A DNA stretch of 64,000 nt from NCBI GenBank assembly GCA_033762375.1, contig JANRLQ010000054.1:11200-75199 (forward strand). The letters are read 5' to 3'. The position numbers and the translations under genes are program-made. The notes under the pieces are model-generated. The model was not told where the DNA came from. It worked only from the letters and a program-made list of their open reading frames with translations, and made no database searches. Of this stretch, positions 1-10,300 are shown piece after piece (the first letter of the stretch is position 1; every line of letters begins with the position of its first letter). The DNA is from RDXT01 sp033762375. GTDB taxonomy: Bacteria > Bacteroidota > Bacteroidia > J057.

Positions 1-1689
1 CAGGGTTTCGTTCAGGATCTCAATGCAAGCCTGATCTGTGGCACAACTTTCCAGTGCGGGTGCACCGGGCAGATTGGGGGTTGCATACATAGCCGTTACG
101 ACATAGCAGATGTCCTCCCCAAAATTTCCTCCCAGCGACAGCAGCGAATCTGTAAACGTGGTTGGTTGTCCGCCTGCGAGATACTTGATGAACTCAAAGC
201 CCGCGCTGGCAGGCGACATCTCACAGCAGATCGTATCCTGAGCAAAAGGGGCGTCATTTACCTTGCGATAAATCTGATATCCCACCACATATGCCTCACA
301 CACAGGCGCATCCCAGCGCAAGTGTACGACCCGGACACCTTTTTGAGCGACGAGGTTGCGGGGGGGAGGCGGGATCACCCGGATGGTTATGGCCTTATTG
401 GCAGCGAGCGTAGTGGTGACAGAGTTTGGGAAAGAGTAACTTTTGTTGTCAGTAGCATAAAGGTCCACCTGATACAGGCTCCTGCGGATATTGTCACACT
501 CCGTCTGCCAGAAGATCGTCCCTTTAATCGTGTCAGCGGGTTGTATACCGTTGTTTTGTGTGCTCTGAGGGAGCCCGGTATAGGTCAGGCTAAAGGACGG
601 GTCCACGATCAGGCCGCTGATGGTGGCTGGATTATCGGTGGCAAAGGGACCATTCAGGCCCACGCCTCCGTTGTTGAGGGAGAGGTAGAGGCTGTCTGTA
701 AGGTCGGGATCCCAGGCGCGGAACTTCAGCCGCATAAAGTCGCCGGCATATACACAGGTGTCCTCTGTGGCTTCGATCACCGGCGGGTTATTGTTACAGT
801 CTATGACCCATACAGCCATGTCCCGTATCACATATCCCAGGAGCTGTCCGTCCCGCCACTCCTCGACTTTGTACCCAAAATTATAAATACCAAGCTGGGT
901 AGGCACCTGCCAGGTGATCAGGCCCGTGAGGGGGTTCATCGTAAAGGTGCTGTTGCCAAATGTCGCGTCATCTGGGCGCTGGTAGCCGCTGGCGATCGTC
1001 GGAAAATTACTTTGGGCAGGGTCGTAGTGATAGGAAGGCACCAGGGAGTAGGCCAGAGAGTCGCCGTCCGCATCAAAAGCACCGGGGTTGTGGGTCCAGA
1101 TCTTGCCTGCGCAGGCATCGTCGAGCGGCTCATTGAGCAGGATGGGCGTATTGTTAAACCCGATGATGGGGGGGGTAATAAACAGGCGGGTCCCGACAAA
1201 AAAAGCCTGCTTTTCAGGGTCATTGATATTAACCACAGAGCCGTGGCGGGCTATATCATAATAATAGATGTCATACTCACCCGGTCCCGGAAAAACAAAG
1301 GTCGTGACGTATAGGTTTTTTTTGACGGTGCCCTTGACGACGATACCGGCCAGTGGATTGGAGACAGTACAGTCAGAGTTGGGAGCTGTTTGTACAGGGC
1401 CATTAGAGCGGGGGACATTTTCTATGAGGGCCAGTTGGACTGGATTGGCCCCTGTCGTCCATATCAGGAAGTCAGCCGAGCATCGGTCCACACCCGCTGG
1501 TGCCGGGTCTGTATAGGTCGTGAGGGTGATTTCATAACTATTGGGGTTGCCGGGGTCATTCTGTCGCAGGGTGATCTGACCAGCCAGATTATGTGTGGCG
1601 TACAGCGCTGCCGGAAACCAGCAGGACAACAACAACGCTCCGAAGACCCGGAGAGACCGGAGAGAAAAGCCAGGATACATCATATTCAT
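1..1689 (-). CDS. Large exported T9SS/gliding-associated surface protein, N-terminal part (runs off window)
   Basis: An open frame of 563 codons enters from the left edge and has no stop in the window, so only the N-terminal part is present. It begins with a clear signal peptide (charged start, then FGALLLSCWFPAALYA) followed by THNLAGQITLR, which resembles the THxxGGEITY-type start of Bacteroidota proteins annotated as gliding motility-associated C-terminal domain proteins. Ig/cadherin-like segments follow, with phrases such as DADGDSLAYSL and NPLTGLITWQVP (about residues 200-270) and a fibronectin-III-like segment near residues 470-530. The protein is presumably secreted by T9SS and cell-surface bound; the sorting domain would lie outside the window. 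Start chosen at the ATG at 1689, with alternative in-frame ATGs at 1683 and 1680. Function beyond adhesin-like surface protein cannot be read. Confidence 0.85.
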   Translation of the reverse strand, partial: MNMMYPGFSLRSLRVFGALLLSCWFPAALYATHNLAGQITLRQNDPGNPNSYEITLTTYTDPAPAGVDRCSADFLIWTTGANPVQLALIENVPRSNGPVQTAPNSDCTVSNPLAGIVVKGTVKKNLYVTTFVFPGPGEYDIYYYDIARHGSVVNINDPEKQAFFVGTRLFITPPIIGFNNTPILLNEPLDDACAGKIWTHNPGAFDADGDSLAYSLVPSYHYDPAQSNFPTIASGYQRPDDATFGNSTFTMNPLTGLITWQVPTQLGIYNFGYKVEEWRDGQLLGYVIRDMAVWVIDCNNNPPVIEATEDTCVYAGDFMRLKFRAWDPDLTDSLYLSLNNGGVGLNGPFATDNPATISGLIVDPSFSLTYTGLPQSTQNNGIQPADTIKGTIFWQTECDNIRRSLYQVDLYATDNKSYSFPNSVTTTLAANKAITIRVIPPPPRNLVAQKGVRVVHLRWDAPVCEAYVVGYQIYRKVNDAPFAQDTICCEMSPASAGFEFIKYLAGGQPTTFTDSLLSLGGNFGEDICYVVTAMYATPNLPGAPALESCATDQACIEILNETL

Positions 1690-1955
1690 ACGCCAGCTAA
1701 GTGGATCGAAATACAACTACAGAGATTACAACACAAGATATTACTGCTGCTGCATGTGGAGGGACAGGGAAAACCCCGGACGGAAATATACAGGTAAGAA
1801 CGCAGGAAAACACAGCTTGTTTCGCCTAAAATCCATCTACCTTCAGGGATTGTATACTTGCCACAAATCCATAAGATAATTTCTGCCTGACGTTTGGAAA
1901 TTGTTGGAAGAAGTACGTACTTGCACAGCCATTTGAAAGTCAAGCCTAAACAGGG

Positions 1956-2402
1956 ATGGATTCCATTAGTTTTAAGACCATATCGGCCAACAGTGCCACT
2001 GTAGATAAAAAGTGGGTCATCGTAGACGCCGAAGGACAGGTACTTGGACGCCTGGCGAGCCGCATCGCATTTATTTTGCGCGGCAAGCACAAGACCAACT
2101 TCACGCCACATGTAGATTGTGGTGACAATGTTATTGTCATCAATGCTGCTAAAGTGCGCTTCACCGGCAAAAAAATGGATGACAAGGAGTACATCCACCA
2201 CACGGGTTATCCCGGCGGTCAGCGGGTGACTACCCCTCGCCGTCAGTTTGCCAAAGACGCAACCAAGATCGTCGAGTGGGCCGTCAAAGGAATGCTTCCC
2301 AAGACCAAACTGGGTGATAAACTGTTCACCAACCTCCGCGTGTACCCCGGTGATGTACATCCCCACGCTGCACAGGAGCCTGTGACCCTGGAGATACTGT
2401 AA
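1956..2402 (+). CDS. rplM: 50S ribosomal protein L13 (uL13)
   Basis: Encodes a 148-residue uL13, a large-subunit assembly protein. Diagnostic phrases are WVIVDAEGQVLGRLAS near the N-terminus, GKHKTNFTPHVDCGD and the HHTGYPGG loop; length is normal for the family. It is first of three ribosomal genes, 34 nt upstream of rpsI, the usual Bacteroidota order. No Shine-Dalgarno sequence precedes the ATG, as expected in this phylum. The 266-nt gap before it (shared with the divergent gene at 1-1689) must hold its promoter, but no exact TAnnTTTG box is visible there. Confidence 0.97.
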   Translation: MDSISFKTISANSATVDKKWVIVDAEGQVLGRLASRIAFILRGKHKTNFTPHVDCGDNVIVINAAKVRFTGKKMDDKEYIHHTGYPGGQRVTTPRRQFAKDATKIVEWAVKGMLPKTKLGDKLFTNLRVYPGDVHPHAAQEPVTLEIL

Positions 2403-2436
2403 TGCTTCCCATTCTTCCCAACGGAGTTTCTTATAC

Positions 2437-2826
2437 ATGAACAAGGCAATACAAGTCGGCAGAAGAAAAAGAGCTGTCGCACGGGTGACACTGAAGGCCG
2501 GGTCCGGCAAGTTTACGATTAATGATCGTGAGTTTGCTGAGTATTTTCCGCTGGAAACAACCCGTATGATTGTACTGGAGCCGTTTACAGTGTTGGATGT
2601 GAATCCAGCTGAATACGATGTAGTCGTCAATGTCGCTGGAGGTGGTATCACCGGCCAGTCTGAAGCTGTACGCCTCGGCATCACGCGCTCCCTCATGGAC
2701 CAAAATATCGAGACGCGTCCGCCCCTCAAAAAGGCTGGTCTCGTTACCCGCGACTCCCGCAAAGTGGAGCGCAAAAAACCGGGCAAGCGCAAAGCCAGAA
2801 AGAGCTCTCAATTCTCCAAGCGTTAA
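2437..2826 (+). CDS. rpsI: 30S ribosomal protein S9 (uS9)
   Basis: Encodes a 129-residue uS9 of the small-subunit head. The start QVGRRKRAVARVTLKAGSG and the very basic tail ending SSQFSKR, which reaches toward the P-site tRNA, are typical. It lies 34 nt after rplM and 18 nt before rpsB, so the three are almost certainly one transcript ending at the terminator at 3634-3664. Confidence 0.97.
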   Translation: MNKAIQVGRRKRAVARVTLKAGSGKFTINDREFAEYFPLETTRMIVLEPFTVLDVNPAEYDVVVNVAGGGITGQSEAVRLGITRSLMDQNIETRPPLKKAGLVTRDSRKVERKKPGKRKARKSSQFSKR

Positions 2827-2844
2827 CAGCGAGTACACGAGTAT

Positions 2845-3612
2845 ATGGATCAACCTACTTATCAGGCACTGCTGGATGCGGGTGTTCACTTTGGGCACCT
2901 GCGTAAAAAGTGGAACCCTCACATGGCGCCCTACATCTTCATGGAGCGCAATGGTATTCACATCATAGATCTGAACAAAACCCAGCGTATGCTGGATGAG
3001 GCGGCTCGCGTAGCCAAGCAGCTTTCTGTTGCTGGCCGTAAAATCCTCTTTGTCGCTACTAAAAAGCAGGCACAGGAGATCGTGGAGGCTGAAGCCCGCC
3101 GCATCAATATGCCTTTTGTCACGGAGCGCTGGTTGGGTGGCATGCTCACCAACTTCGCCACGGTGCGCAAGAGCATCAAGCATATGAAGAATATCGAGAA
3201 GATGAAAACGGACGGTACTTTTGAGCGCCTCAACAAAAAAGAGCGCCTCATGCTGGACCGTGAACGTGACAAACTCGAAAAAGTACTCGGTGGCATCGCT
3301 GAGCTCAACCGCCTGCCTTCTGCGCTCTTCATCGTGGATATCAAAAAAGAGCATATTGCCGTGGCTGAAGCCCGCAAGCTCAATATCCCGACCATTGGCA
3401 TGGTAGATACCAACTCAAATCCTAATGAGGTGGATTTCCCGATCCCTGCCAACGATGACGCGACCAAGTCTATCCAGCTGATCGTACGCACGATCTCTGA
3501 AGCCGTCATCGAAGGTTCTGAAGAGCGCCGCAAGCGTCGTGAAGAAGACCGCACCAAAACTGAAGCAGACCGTCAGGTTGCTGCTGAGGTCTCCGGAGAG
3601 TCTGAAGACTGA
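2845..3612 (+). CDS. rpsB: 30S ribosomal protein S2 (uS2)
   Basis: Encodes a 255-residue uS2. Typical features are HFGHLRKKWNPHMAPYIF near the N-terminus, the ERWLGGMLTNFATVRKSI segment and IPTIGMVDTNSNPNEVDFPIP toward the C-terminus, followed by a charged tail. In most bacteria tsf (EF-Ts) follows rpsB directly; here a strong terminator follows 21 nt after the stop and the next gene is on the other strand, so tsf must lie elsewhere in the genome. Confidence 0.97.
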   Translation: MDQPTYQALLDAGVHFGHLRKKWNPHMAPYIFMERNGIHIIDLNKTQRMLDEAARVAKQLSVAGRKILFVATKKQAQEIVEAEARRINMPFVTERWLGGMLTNFATVRKSIKHMKNIEKMKTDGTFERLNKKERLMLDRERDKLEKVLGGIAELNRLPSALFIVDIKKEHIAVAEARKLNIPTIGMVDTNSNPNEVDFPIPANDDATKSIQLIVRTISEAVIEGSEERRKRREEDRTKTEADRQVAAEVSGESED

Positions 3613-3633
3613 TGTAATCGTACCCTACATGAT

Positions 3634-3664
3634 AACCGCCTGATTTTCAGGCGGTTTTTTTTAT
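3634..3664 (+). terminator. Intrinsic terminator of the rplM-rpsI-rpsB operon
   Basis: A 10-bp perfect stem (AACCGCCTGA / TCAGGCGGTT) with a TTT loop is followed by an uninterrupted T run. Confidence 0.9.
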
Positions 3665-3680
3665 TTCATCTATTCCCCCC

Positions 3681-3712
3681 AAAAAAATAGCGGCGCAGTC
3701 ACCTGCGCCGCT
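3681..3712 (-). terminator. Intrinsic terminator of ndk
   Basis: A 10-bp perfect stem (AGCGGCGCAG / CTGCGCCGCT, loop TCAC) is followed on the minus strand by a run of seven T residues. It lies 25 nt beyond the ndk stop and faces the rpsB terminator. Confidence 0.88.
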
Positions 3713-3737
3713 GGTTACCTACACCTGTGCGGTAGAC

Positions 3738-4160
3738 TCAGGAAAACATCTCCAGGTTGGAGAAGAAATAGTGTGCCTCGCGCTGCGCGCTGGCATCTGC
3801 GTCTGAACCGTGAATCGCATTGGCCTGGAGTGACTCCGCATACAGCTTGCGGATGGTACCTTCTGCAGCGTTGGCAGGGTTGGTAGCGCCAATCAGCGTC
3901 CGAAACTCAGCTACTGCGTCTGCTTTTTCCAGTACCATCGGTACACAGGGGCCACTGGTCATGAAGGCAACCAGCTCCGGGAAAAACGAACGCTCACGGT
4001 GCTCCGCATAAAAACCGCCTGCTTCGCGATCATTGAGGTGGATCATCTTCATGGCACGGATCTTAAAGCCGGCTGCCAGGATATGGTCAATAATTTTACC
4101 AGTATGCCCGTTGCGTACTGCATCAGGCTTGATGATGGTCAGGGTGAAGTTGCCGTTCAT
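3738..4160 (-). CDS. ndk: Nucleoside diphosphate kinase
   Basis: Encodes a 140-residue NDP kinase, which transfers the gamma phosphate of ATP to other NDPs through a phosphohistidine. The N-terminus NFTLTIIKPDAVRNG, the conserved GATNPANAAEGTIR and the active-site segment NAIHGSDA with His117 are all present, and length is normal. The frame extends upstream to 4286, but the ATG at 4160 is chosen because it gives the family N-terminus and because a consensus promoter at 4191-4221 would start transcription near 4184, inside the longer frame. Monocistronic, with its own promoter and terminator. Confidence 0.96.
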   Translation of the reverse strand: MNGNFTLTIIKPDAVRNGHTGKIIDHILAAGFKIRAMKMIHLNDREAGGFYAEHRERSFFPELVAFMTSGPCVPMVLEKADAVAEFRTLIGATNPANAAEGTIRKLYAESLQANAIHGSDADASAQREAHYFFSNLEMFS

Positions 4161-4190
4161 TAGGTGGGAATTTCGTGAGTGATTGCGGTG

Positions 4191-4221
4191 CAAACATAGG
4201 ACTTGCCACGGGATAAAGCAA
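4191..4221 (-). promoter_or_regulatory. Bacteroidota-type promoter of ndk
   Basis: On the minus strand TTG is followed after 20 nt by TATGTTTG, an exact match to the -7 consensus TAnnTTTG. The predicted transcript begins about 25 nt before the ndk ATG. Confidence 0.75.
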
Positions 4222-4248
4222 TTTCTATACCGGGCAATCAGCCTAATA

Positions 4249-4277
4249 TAAAAGCCGCCCCGGAGACCAGGGCGGCT
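4249..4277 (-). terminator. Probable terminator of the giant secreted protein gene
   Basis: An 8-bp perfect stem (AGCCGCCC / GGGCGGCT, 9-nt loop) is followed on the minus strand by TTTTATATTA, a weak U tract. It lies 38 nt beyond the stop of the gene ending at 4315. Confidence 0.65.
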
Positions 4278-4314
4278 AGGATACACATATACGTGCAGGT
4301 GGTGCAGGCTGGCC

Positions 4315-7300
4315 TTACCGTATTTTGACTACACGGAAAGTTTCTACCTGGGATTCTGCGGAGACTTCGAGATAGTATATACCCTCACTCAGACCCTCGC
4401 CGAGGTGCAGATCAGGATGCGCCGGGAGGTTTTGAGCCTGATACACTACCTGTCCCAGTCCATTGAGGATACGGACATTCACCGTACGAGCCTCCAGGTT
4501 CAGGATGCGGACATGGATCAGGTTGCTGAAGGGGTTAGGATATACCTCCGCCTGCGGACCGGCAGACCGGGCACCTGCAGCTGGCTGCGCCAGCACAAAG
4601 TAGTTGATCAGGCCATTACCCCCGCCATTCTTATTACCTGGCAGGATAAATGATCCCGCAGGATACGACTTGCTGTAGAGGTTCATTGGCGCATCGGTGA
4701 TGCCGACCTGCTGACCAGTCGCAGTCCAGGTGCTCAGCCAGCTCGGAACGGTAGTGGCTCGGCTGTCATAGGCGAGATAGACCGTGGCTGCCTGTGACAG
4801 GGTGACGGTCAGGAAAGAGGCTGAAGTGCGGTTGCGATCTGCATGAGCTGTCCGCACAAAATCTGCTCCACTGAGAATGCCTGGGAGGGCAGTGATACTG
4901 CTGTTACGGTCGGTATAAACCAGCTCGCCTACTGCGGCAGGACAATCAACCTCATAGAGCGATGCAGAGGTTTCGCTCACGCTGGAAATCAGGGCACACC
5001 CTACGCCAGGCGTCGTCGCATTGATGGTGGTGGTCGCCGTACCCGTCGCTCCGTCGTCATCTGTGACGGTCAGGGTAACGGTATAGGTACCAGGGGTATT
5101 ATAGGTGTAGCTGGCCGTAGCGCCGGTTGCCGTATTGCCATCCCCAAAACTCCAGGCATAGCTGACGATCGTACCGTCCGTGTCTGTAGAGCCTGTACCG
5201 TTAAAGCTGACGGCCAGGGGTACCAGACCACCGGTCGTGGTGGTCGTGAAGGCCGCTGTAGGCGCTACATTGCTCGGTGGGTTGACGACACCACCACAAT
5301 TGCGCAGGGCTACTACATACATATCACCGGCGGTGTTGCTGGCATATCCGGCAGCACGGGGGCCACCCAGGGTAACTGTTCCGGCAGGGTAGGCCCGCTT
5401 ATACACCCGGTAATTGTGCACAGTACTGCTCAGGATGACACCCGTATTGGTAAACTGGGAGGTCAGCCATGTAGGCGGTGTCGTCACGCGGGAGTCATAG
5501 ATCACATACACAGTATCCGGATCAGAGAGTGTAAAGCTCAGGAATGAAGCCGATGTGTTGGTGCGGTCGGAGTAGGCAGTTCTGATGAACTGTCCACCCA
5601 GCAGATTGGCCGGAATCGTACTAAAGGTTGCAGCGCGACCTGTATAAAGCAGTTTACCTACCGCCAGCACGTCCAGCTGATACCGGTTGGGCGCCTGGTT
5701 GATATTGCTGATCTCGGCGCATGCGCAGGTACCGGCAGCTATACAATCAAGTACCTCAAAGGACTGATCTACATCCGGAGCAGCATTGTAGCCGGCATTA
5801 CCTGCCTGGCTGGCACGTACGGTGACGGTACCGGCTCCGGTCAGGGTGATCGTATTGCCAGAGATAGTGGCAGGGCCTGATACGATGCTGAAGCTCACGG
5901 GCAGGCCGCTGCTGGCAGTCGCAGACACGGTAAAGGGTGCATCCGTATCCAGCTTATCTCCGAGCGGCCCAAAGGTGATGCTCTGGTTCAGTCCACCGGA
6001 GGTGAAGGTTTGTGTCCCGATGCAGGCGGTCTGGAGATTGGTGAAGCCTCCGGTAGCACCCGTGATCCCAAAGTACACCTGCGGATTGCCTGCAAAGAAG
6101 TTGTTGACCACATCGCCGGTGTAGGCGATGCGCAGGCTGCCATCGAAGTACACATTAAAGACCAGGGTAGCCGGATCCCAGGTGACCTGGAGGGTGTGGT
6201 TTTGCCCGTCCTCGATATTGGCACAGGTTGCAGAAGCACACTGGGCAGCCACTACCGGATTGACGAGGTCACCATTCCCAAAGATCGCCACGTGATCGTC
6301 TGCGAGATCTTCCGGGCTGACATTGTCATACCCGTCTAGTTCTACGCCAAAAGAAGGCGTCAGACCGGCTGCTCCCAGACCACCGCCGGTACCGCCGAGT
6401 GCGACCGGTCCGGCATTCTGAAGCACAAAGGCCATTCCGTCTGCGCCACCATCATTATCTCCCAGGTTGAGGGTATAGGTAAGGTCAAAAGGCGCATACA
6501 GGTTCAGTTTAGCCGTGTTAAAGATTCCCCCGGTCTTAAACAGATCACTGGGGGTGATCACGTAACAGTTGCTTCCATTGGCATCGGGGTAGGCATCACC
6601 TGTGGTAGCGAAGGTATAAAGCGAGGCATCCACCACAGTAAAGCTCTGATCCACATCAGGGGCTGCACTGTAGGTAGCATCTCCCGCCTGGCTGGCACGC
6701 ACGGTGACAGGACCGATCCCGGTGAGGGTCAGGGTATTGCCAGTAAGGGTGGCCGGGCCAGATACAACGCTGAAGCTTACAGGCAAGCCGGAGCTGGCAG
6801 TAGCCGTCAGGGATACCGGAGCGGCATTGCTGAGTTGATTGGCCAGCGGGCCGAAGGTAATCGTCTGGGGGGTCAGCGGTGTTTCAAAGGAGAGAAGCCC
6901 GCTGCAGAATGACTGTGTATTGGTCAGACCGCCGGTACCGCCCGTCCAGCCAAAGTAAACGGCCGGATTGCCACCGAAGAAGTTGGTTACAATATCTCCC
7001 GTATAGCTGATCCGCAGGGTATTGTCCACCAGGACATTAAATACCTGTGTGGCAGGATTCCAGGTGATCTGTACCGCGTGGTTCTGGCCGTCTTCAAAGT
7101 TGGCACAGGTCGGGCTGATACAGGTAGCGGCTACCAGGGGAGCGCCGAGATTGCCACCACCAAAGATCGCCAGGTGATCGTCCCCGATGTCTTCAGGCGA
7201 GGCACCGCCGGTGCTGATGTTGTTGTCGTAGGTGTCAAATTCTACCCCAAAGGAAGGAGTAACCCCTGCGATGCCAAGTCCGCCCCCTAGCGCACCCAGT

Positions 7301-10300
7301 GCATTGGTTCCTGCCGATTGCAGCGCAAAGGCCATCCCGTCAGCACCATTGTCGTCTCCGCCCAGGTTAATCGTAAAATTAAGGTCAAAAGACTGGGTCA
7401 GCGAAATAACATTGGCGTACCAGGCCGAACCTACTGCGTTGCCCTGGTTAGGGGTCACGGTATAACATTCGCCTCCGTCAGCAGATGCATTGCCATTGAT
7501 CACATACAACCCTACTTCATATACATTAAAGCTCTGATCTACATCAGGGGCTGCTGAATACGAAGCGTTCCCGGCCTGGCTGGCACGGATGACAACGGTA
7601 CCGGCCTGCCCGGAGAGGGTGACCGTATTGCCATTGACCGTAGCCGGACCTGAGACTACGCTGAAGCTGACCGGCAGGCCGGAGCTGGCCGTGGCTGTCA
7701 GGGCAAAAGGTGCCGCATTGATCGGCTTGTCTGTGATAGGGCCGAAGGTAATGGTCTGAGACTGTACCGGGGCTGCAAAAAGCAGGTCGCCTGCGCAGAA
7801 TGACTGGGTATTGGTCAGCCCGCCTGTACCGGCAGTCCAGCCAAAAAATACCGTCGGGTTTCCACCAAAGAAGTTGTTGATGATATCACCAGTGTAGGTA
7901 GCACGCAGGTTGTTGTCCACCAGGACATTAAATACCTGTGTAGCGGGGTTCCAGGTGAACTGCACATCGTGGTCCTGACCGTCTTCAAAGTTGGCGCAGG
8001 ACGGGCTGATACAAGCAGCAGCTACCAGCGGATTGACCAGATCGCCGCCTGCAAAGATCGCCAGGTGGTCGTTGGCATTATCTTCCGGGGAGTTGCCTCC
8101 GGTGCTGTTGTTGTTGTCAAACCCATCAAACTCTACCCCAAAGGAAGGCGTAATGCCAAAAACACCCAGCCCGCCCCCTGAGGGCCCTACGACTGCCTGA
8201 CCGGCGCTTTGCAGGGCAAAAGCCATTCCGTCAGCGCCATTGTCGTCGTTACCCATGTTGAAGGTGAAGTTCAGGTCAAATGCCTGGGTCAGGTCCAGGG
8301 CATCCTTGTACCAGGCGGCCCCTGCCTGATTGGCAGTCTGGGTCGTCAGGGTATAGCAGTCGTTGCCAGCCACTGTTGTGGTGCCGACCGGCAGGAAGTT
8401 TTGAATAACCTGTATCGGGAAGAGGAAATTTTGTGGCACTACCTGAAACGCCTGGCTCGGGCTGGACCACTGCAAACGGGCTACAGCACCTCCGCCGTTT
8501 TCATAAAACTCGATCTTAATCGGGGTTTTAGCCCCGGCTGTCATCTGGAAGGTAGCATTGTAGGTCGTAGGTCCCTGGTCTATCCAGGCATCTATGATGA
8601 GCTGGTTGTTGATCCAGAGTCGGATGCCGTCATCGCCGGTGAGGCTGAAGGTATATAACTCTGAATAAGCCGCCTGTACCTCTCCTTCCCAGCGGGCTGA
8701 CCAGGTATCTGCGTCAATAGCGGCATCTGGTGCGCCATTGCCCCAGTCAAAGTCCACCGTCGGATCTATCCGGGTGACAGTCGAGCCTGTGAAGTCAATA
8801 TTGTTATAATAGGTGGCTGAGAGGCCTGTACCGCCGCCGAGGTTGGTGGTGGTGAAGTTGACGACATCCTGTGCCTCTGCATTGCTGAGGGGAGTATTGC
8901 TGGCGTCTACCAGTTGAGCCGTCAGGGTATGTGCACCGATAGCCACCCCCGTAAACTGATAGGTGCCGCTCAGTCCGGTTGTATATATAGGAGCAGCTCC
9001 ATCAAGGGTCAGCGCTACGTGGTCGGCCTGGGCCAGGTCTCCGCCTGCGTTGTACTCAACATACACATTGGTGCCGCCAAACGTCGAGCCTTCTTCGGGT
9101 GATACGAGGGTGACAGATGGCGGGCCAAGTTTGGACAGGGTAACCGTACCTTCATTAGAGGTATCGCCTTCGATGTTTTTGACTGTGTAGGTAAATACAT
9201 CACTGGCAGCACCCAGGCCGTCATGTGTGTAGGTGATCGCTCCGGTTGTCGCATTTACGGAAGTAGTACCATGTGCAGGAGCTACCACTACTTCTACCGT
9301 TGTCGGGTCAATGGCCGGATCGGCGAGGTCATTGGCGAGGACATTGATGATGACAGTGCCGCCATTGGCATAAACCCCTTCGTCATTGATGGCCTGAGGG
9401 GCGCCGCAGTCTGGACCGATGTCCTTGATCAGGGTATCAGCCAGGCCCGCCGCGTCGGTTACGATCAGGCTGATCCGATAAAAATAAACAGCGCCGTCAC
9501 ATCCTACAGGTGAAATGACGGAAGTGGTAGTGGCGTTGTTATCAATCGGTTCCGGGTGGGTGTGGTTGTTGTGATGGAGGGTGGTCTGCCAGGCATAGGT
9601 AAGCTGGCTGCCGCTATGCTCTGCATCGGTCACGACAGCGCTGAGGTTGAGCAGCGTAGGCTGGGCCATCGTGTAGGTGTTGATCCCATCCAGGCTGGAA
9701 GACTGGATCACAGGCGGCGTATTATTGACCGAGATGACCAGGGCTTTCTGGCTGGTCTGGTTTTGGTTATCTGTGACGGTCAGGACCACATTAAACTGGG
9801 TCGGCGTGTTGCCGGCTACCGTATAGGTATGGCTTGGGTTGGGCTGGTTGCTCGTAGTGCCATCCCCAAAGTTCCAGCTGAAGGTCAGGGCTCCTGACTC
9901 GGGATCAGATGATCCTGCGGAGGAAAAATTAACGGCCAGGGGAGATACGCCGTAGGTAATATCGGCTGAAGCGGCTGCTACAGGAGGTTGGTTGCCGGTG
10001 GCGTTATAAACAAACCGCCGCACCTCGCTGCCGTAGCTGATATAATACAGACCGCCGTTGTATGGGTCAGAGGCGATACATACCACAGCACCGTTGCTGC
10101 CATCAAAGTCATGGGCCTCTGTAGGTACATCATTGCTGTTAAACTCAAACCGCTTGATCCAGCCGGCACCGTAGTCAGCATGAAAGTAGGTATTCTGATA
10201 CTCTGCCGGAAACTCCGTACCCACGTACCAGGCGCCGCCGGTGGAGCAGTTGCCGCCCCATTGAGGGCCGGGGACCGGTCCGCTGCCTACATTATAGGTG

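Noticed and set aside
166..1314. 382-codon plus-strand frame
   Set aside because: It is antisense to the exported surface protein at 1-1689, which has a signal peptide and recognisable domain phrases; the plus frame has no family resemblance.
1686..2792. 368-codon minus-strand frame over rplM and rpsI
   Set aside because: It is a shadow of two certain ribosomal protein genes.
4843..5547. 234-codon plus-strand frame within the giant gene
   Set aside because: Antisense shadow of repetitive Thr/Gly/Val-rich coding sequence; several similar frames occur over the repeats.
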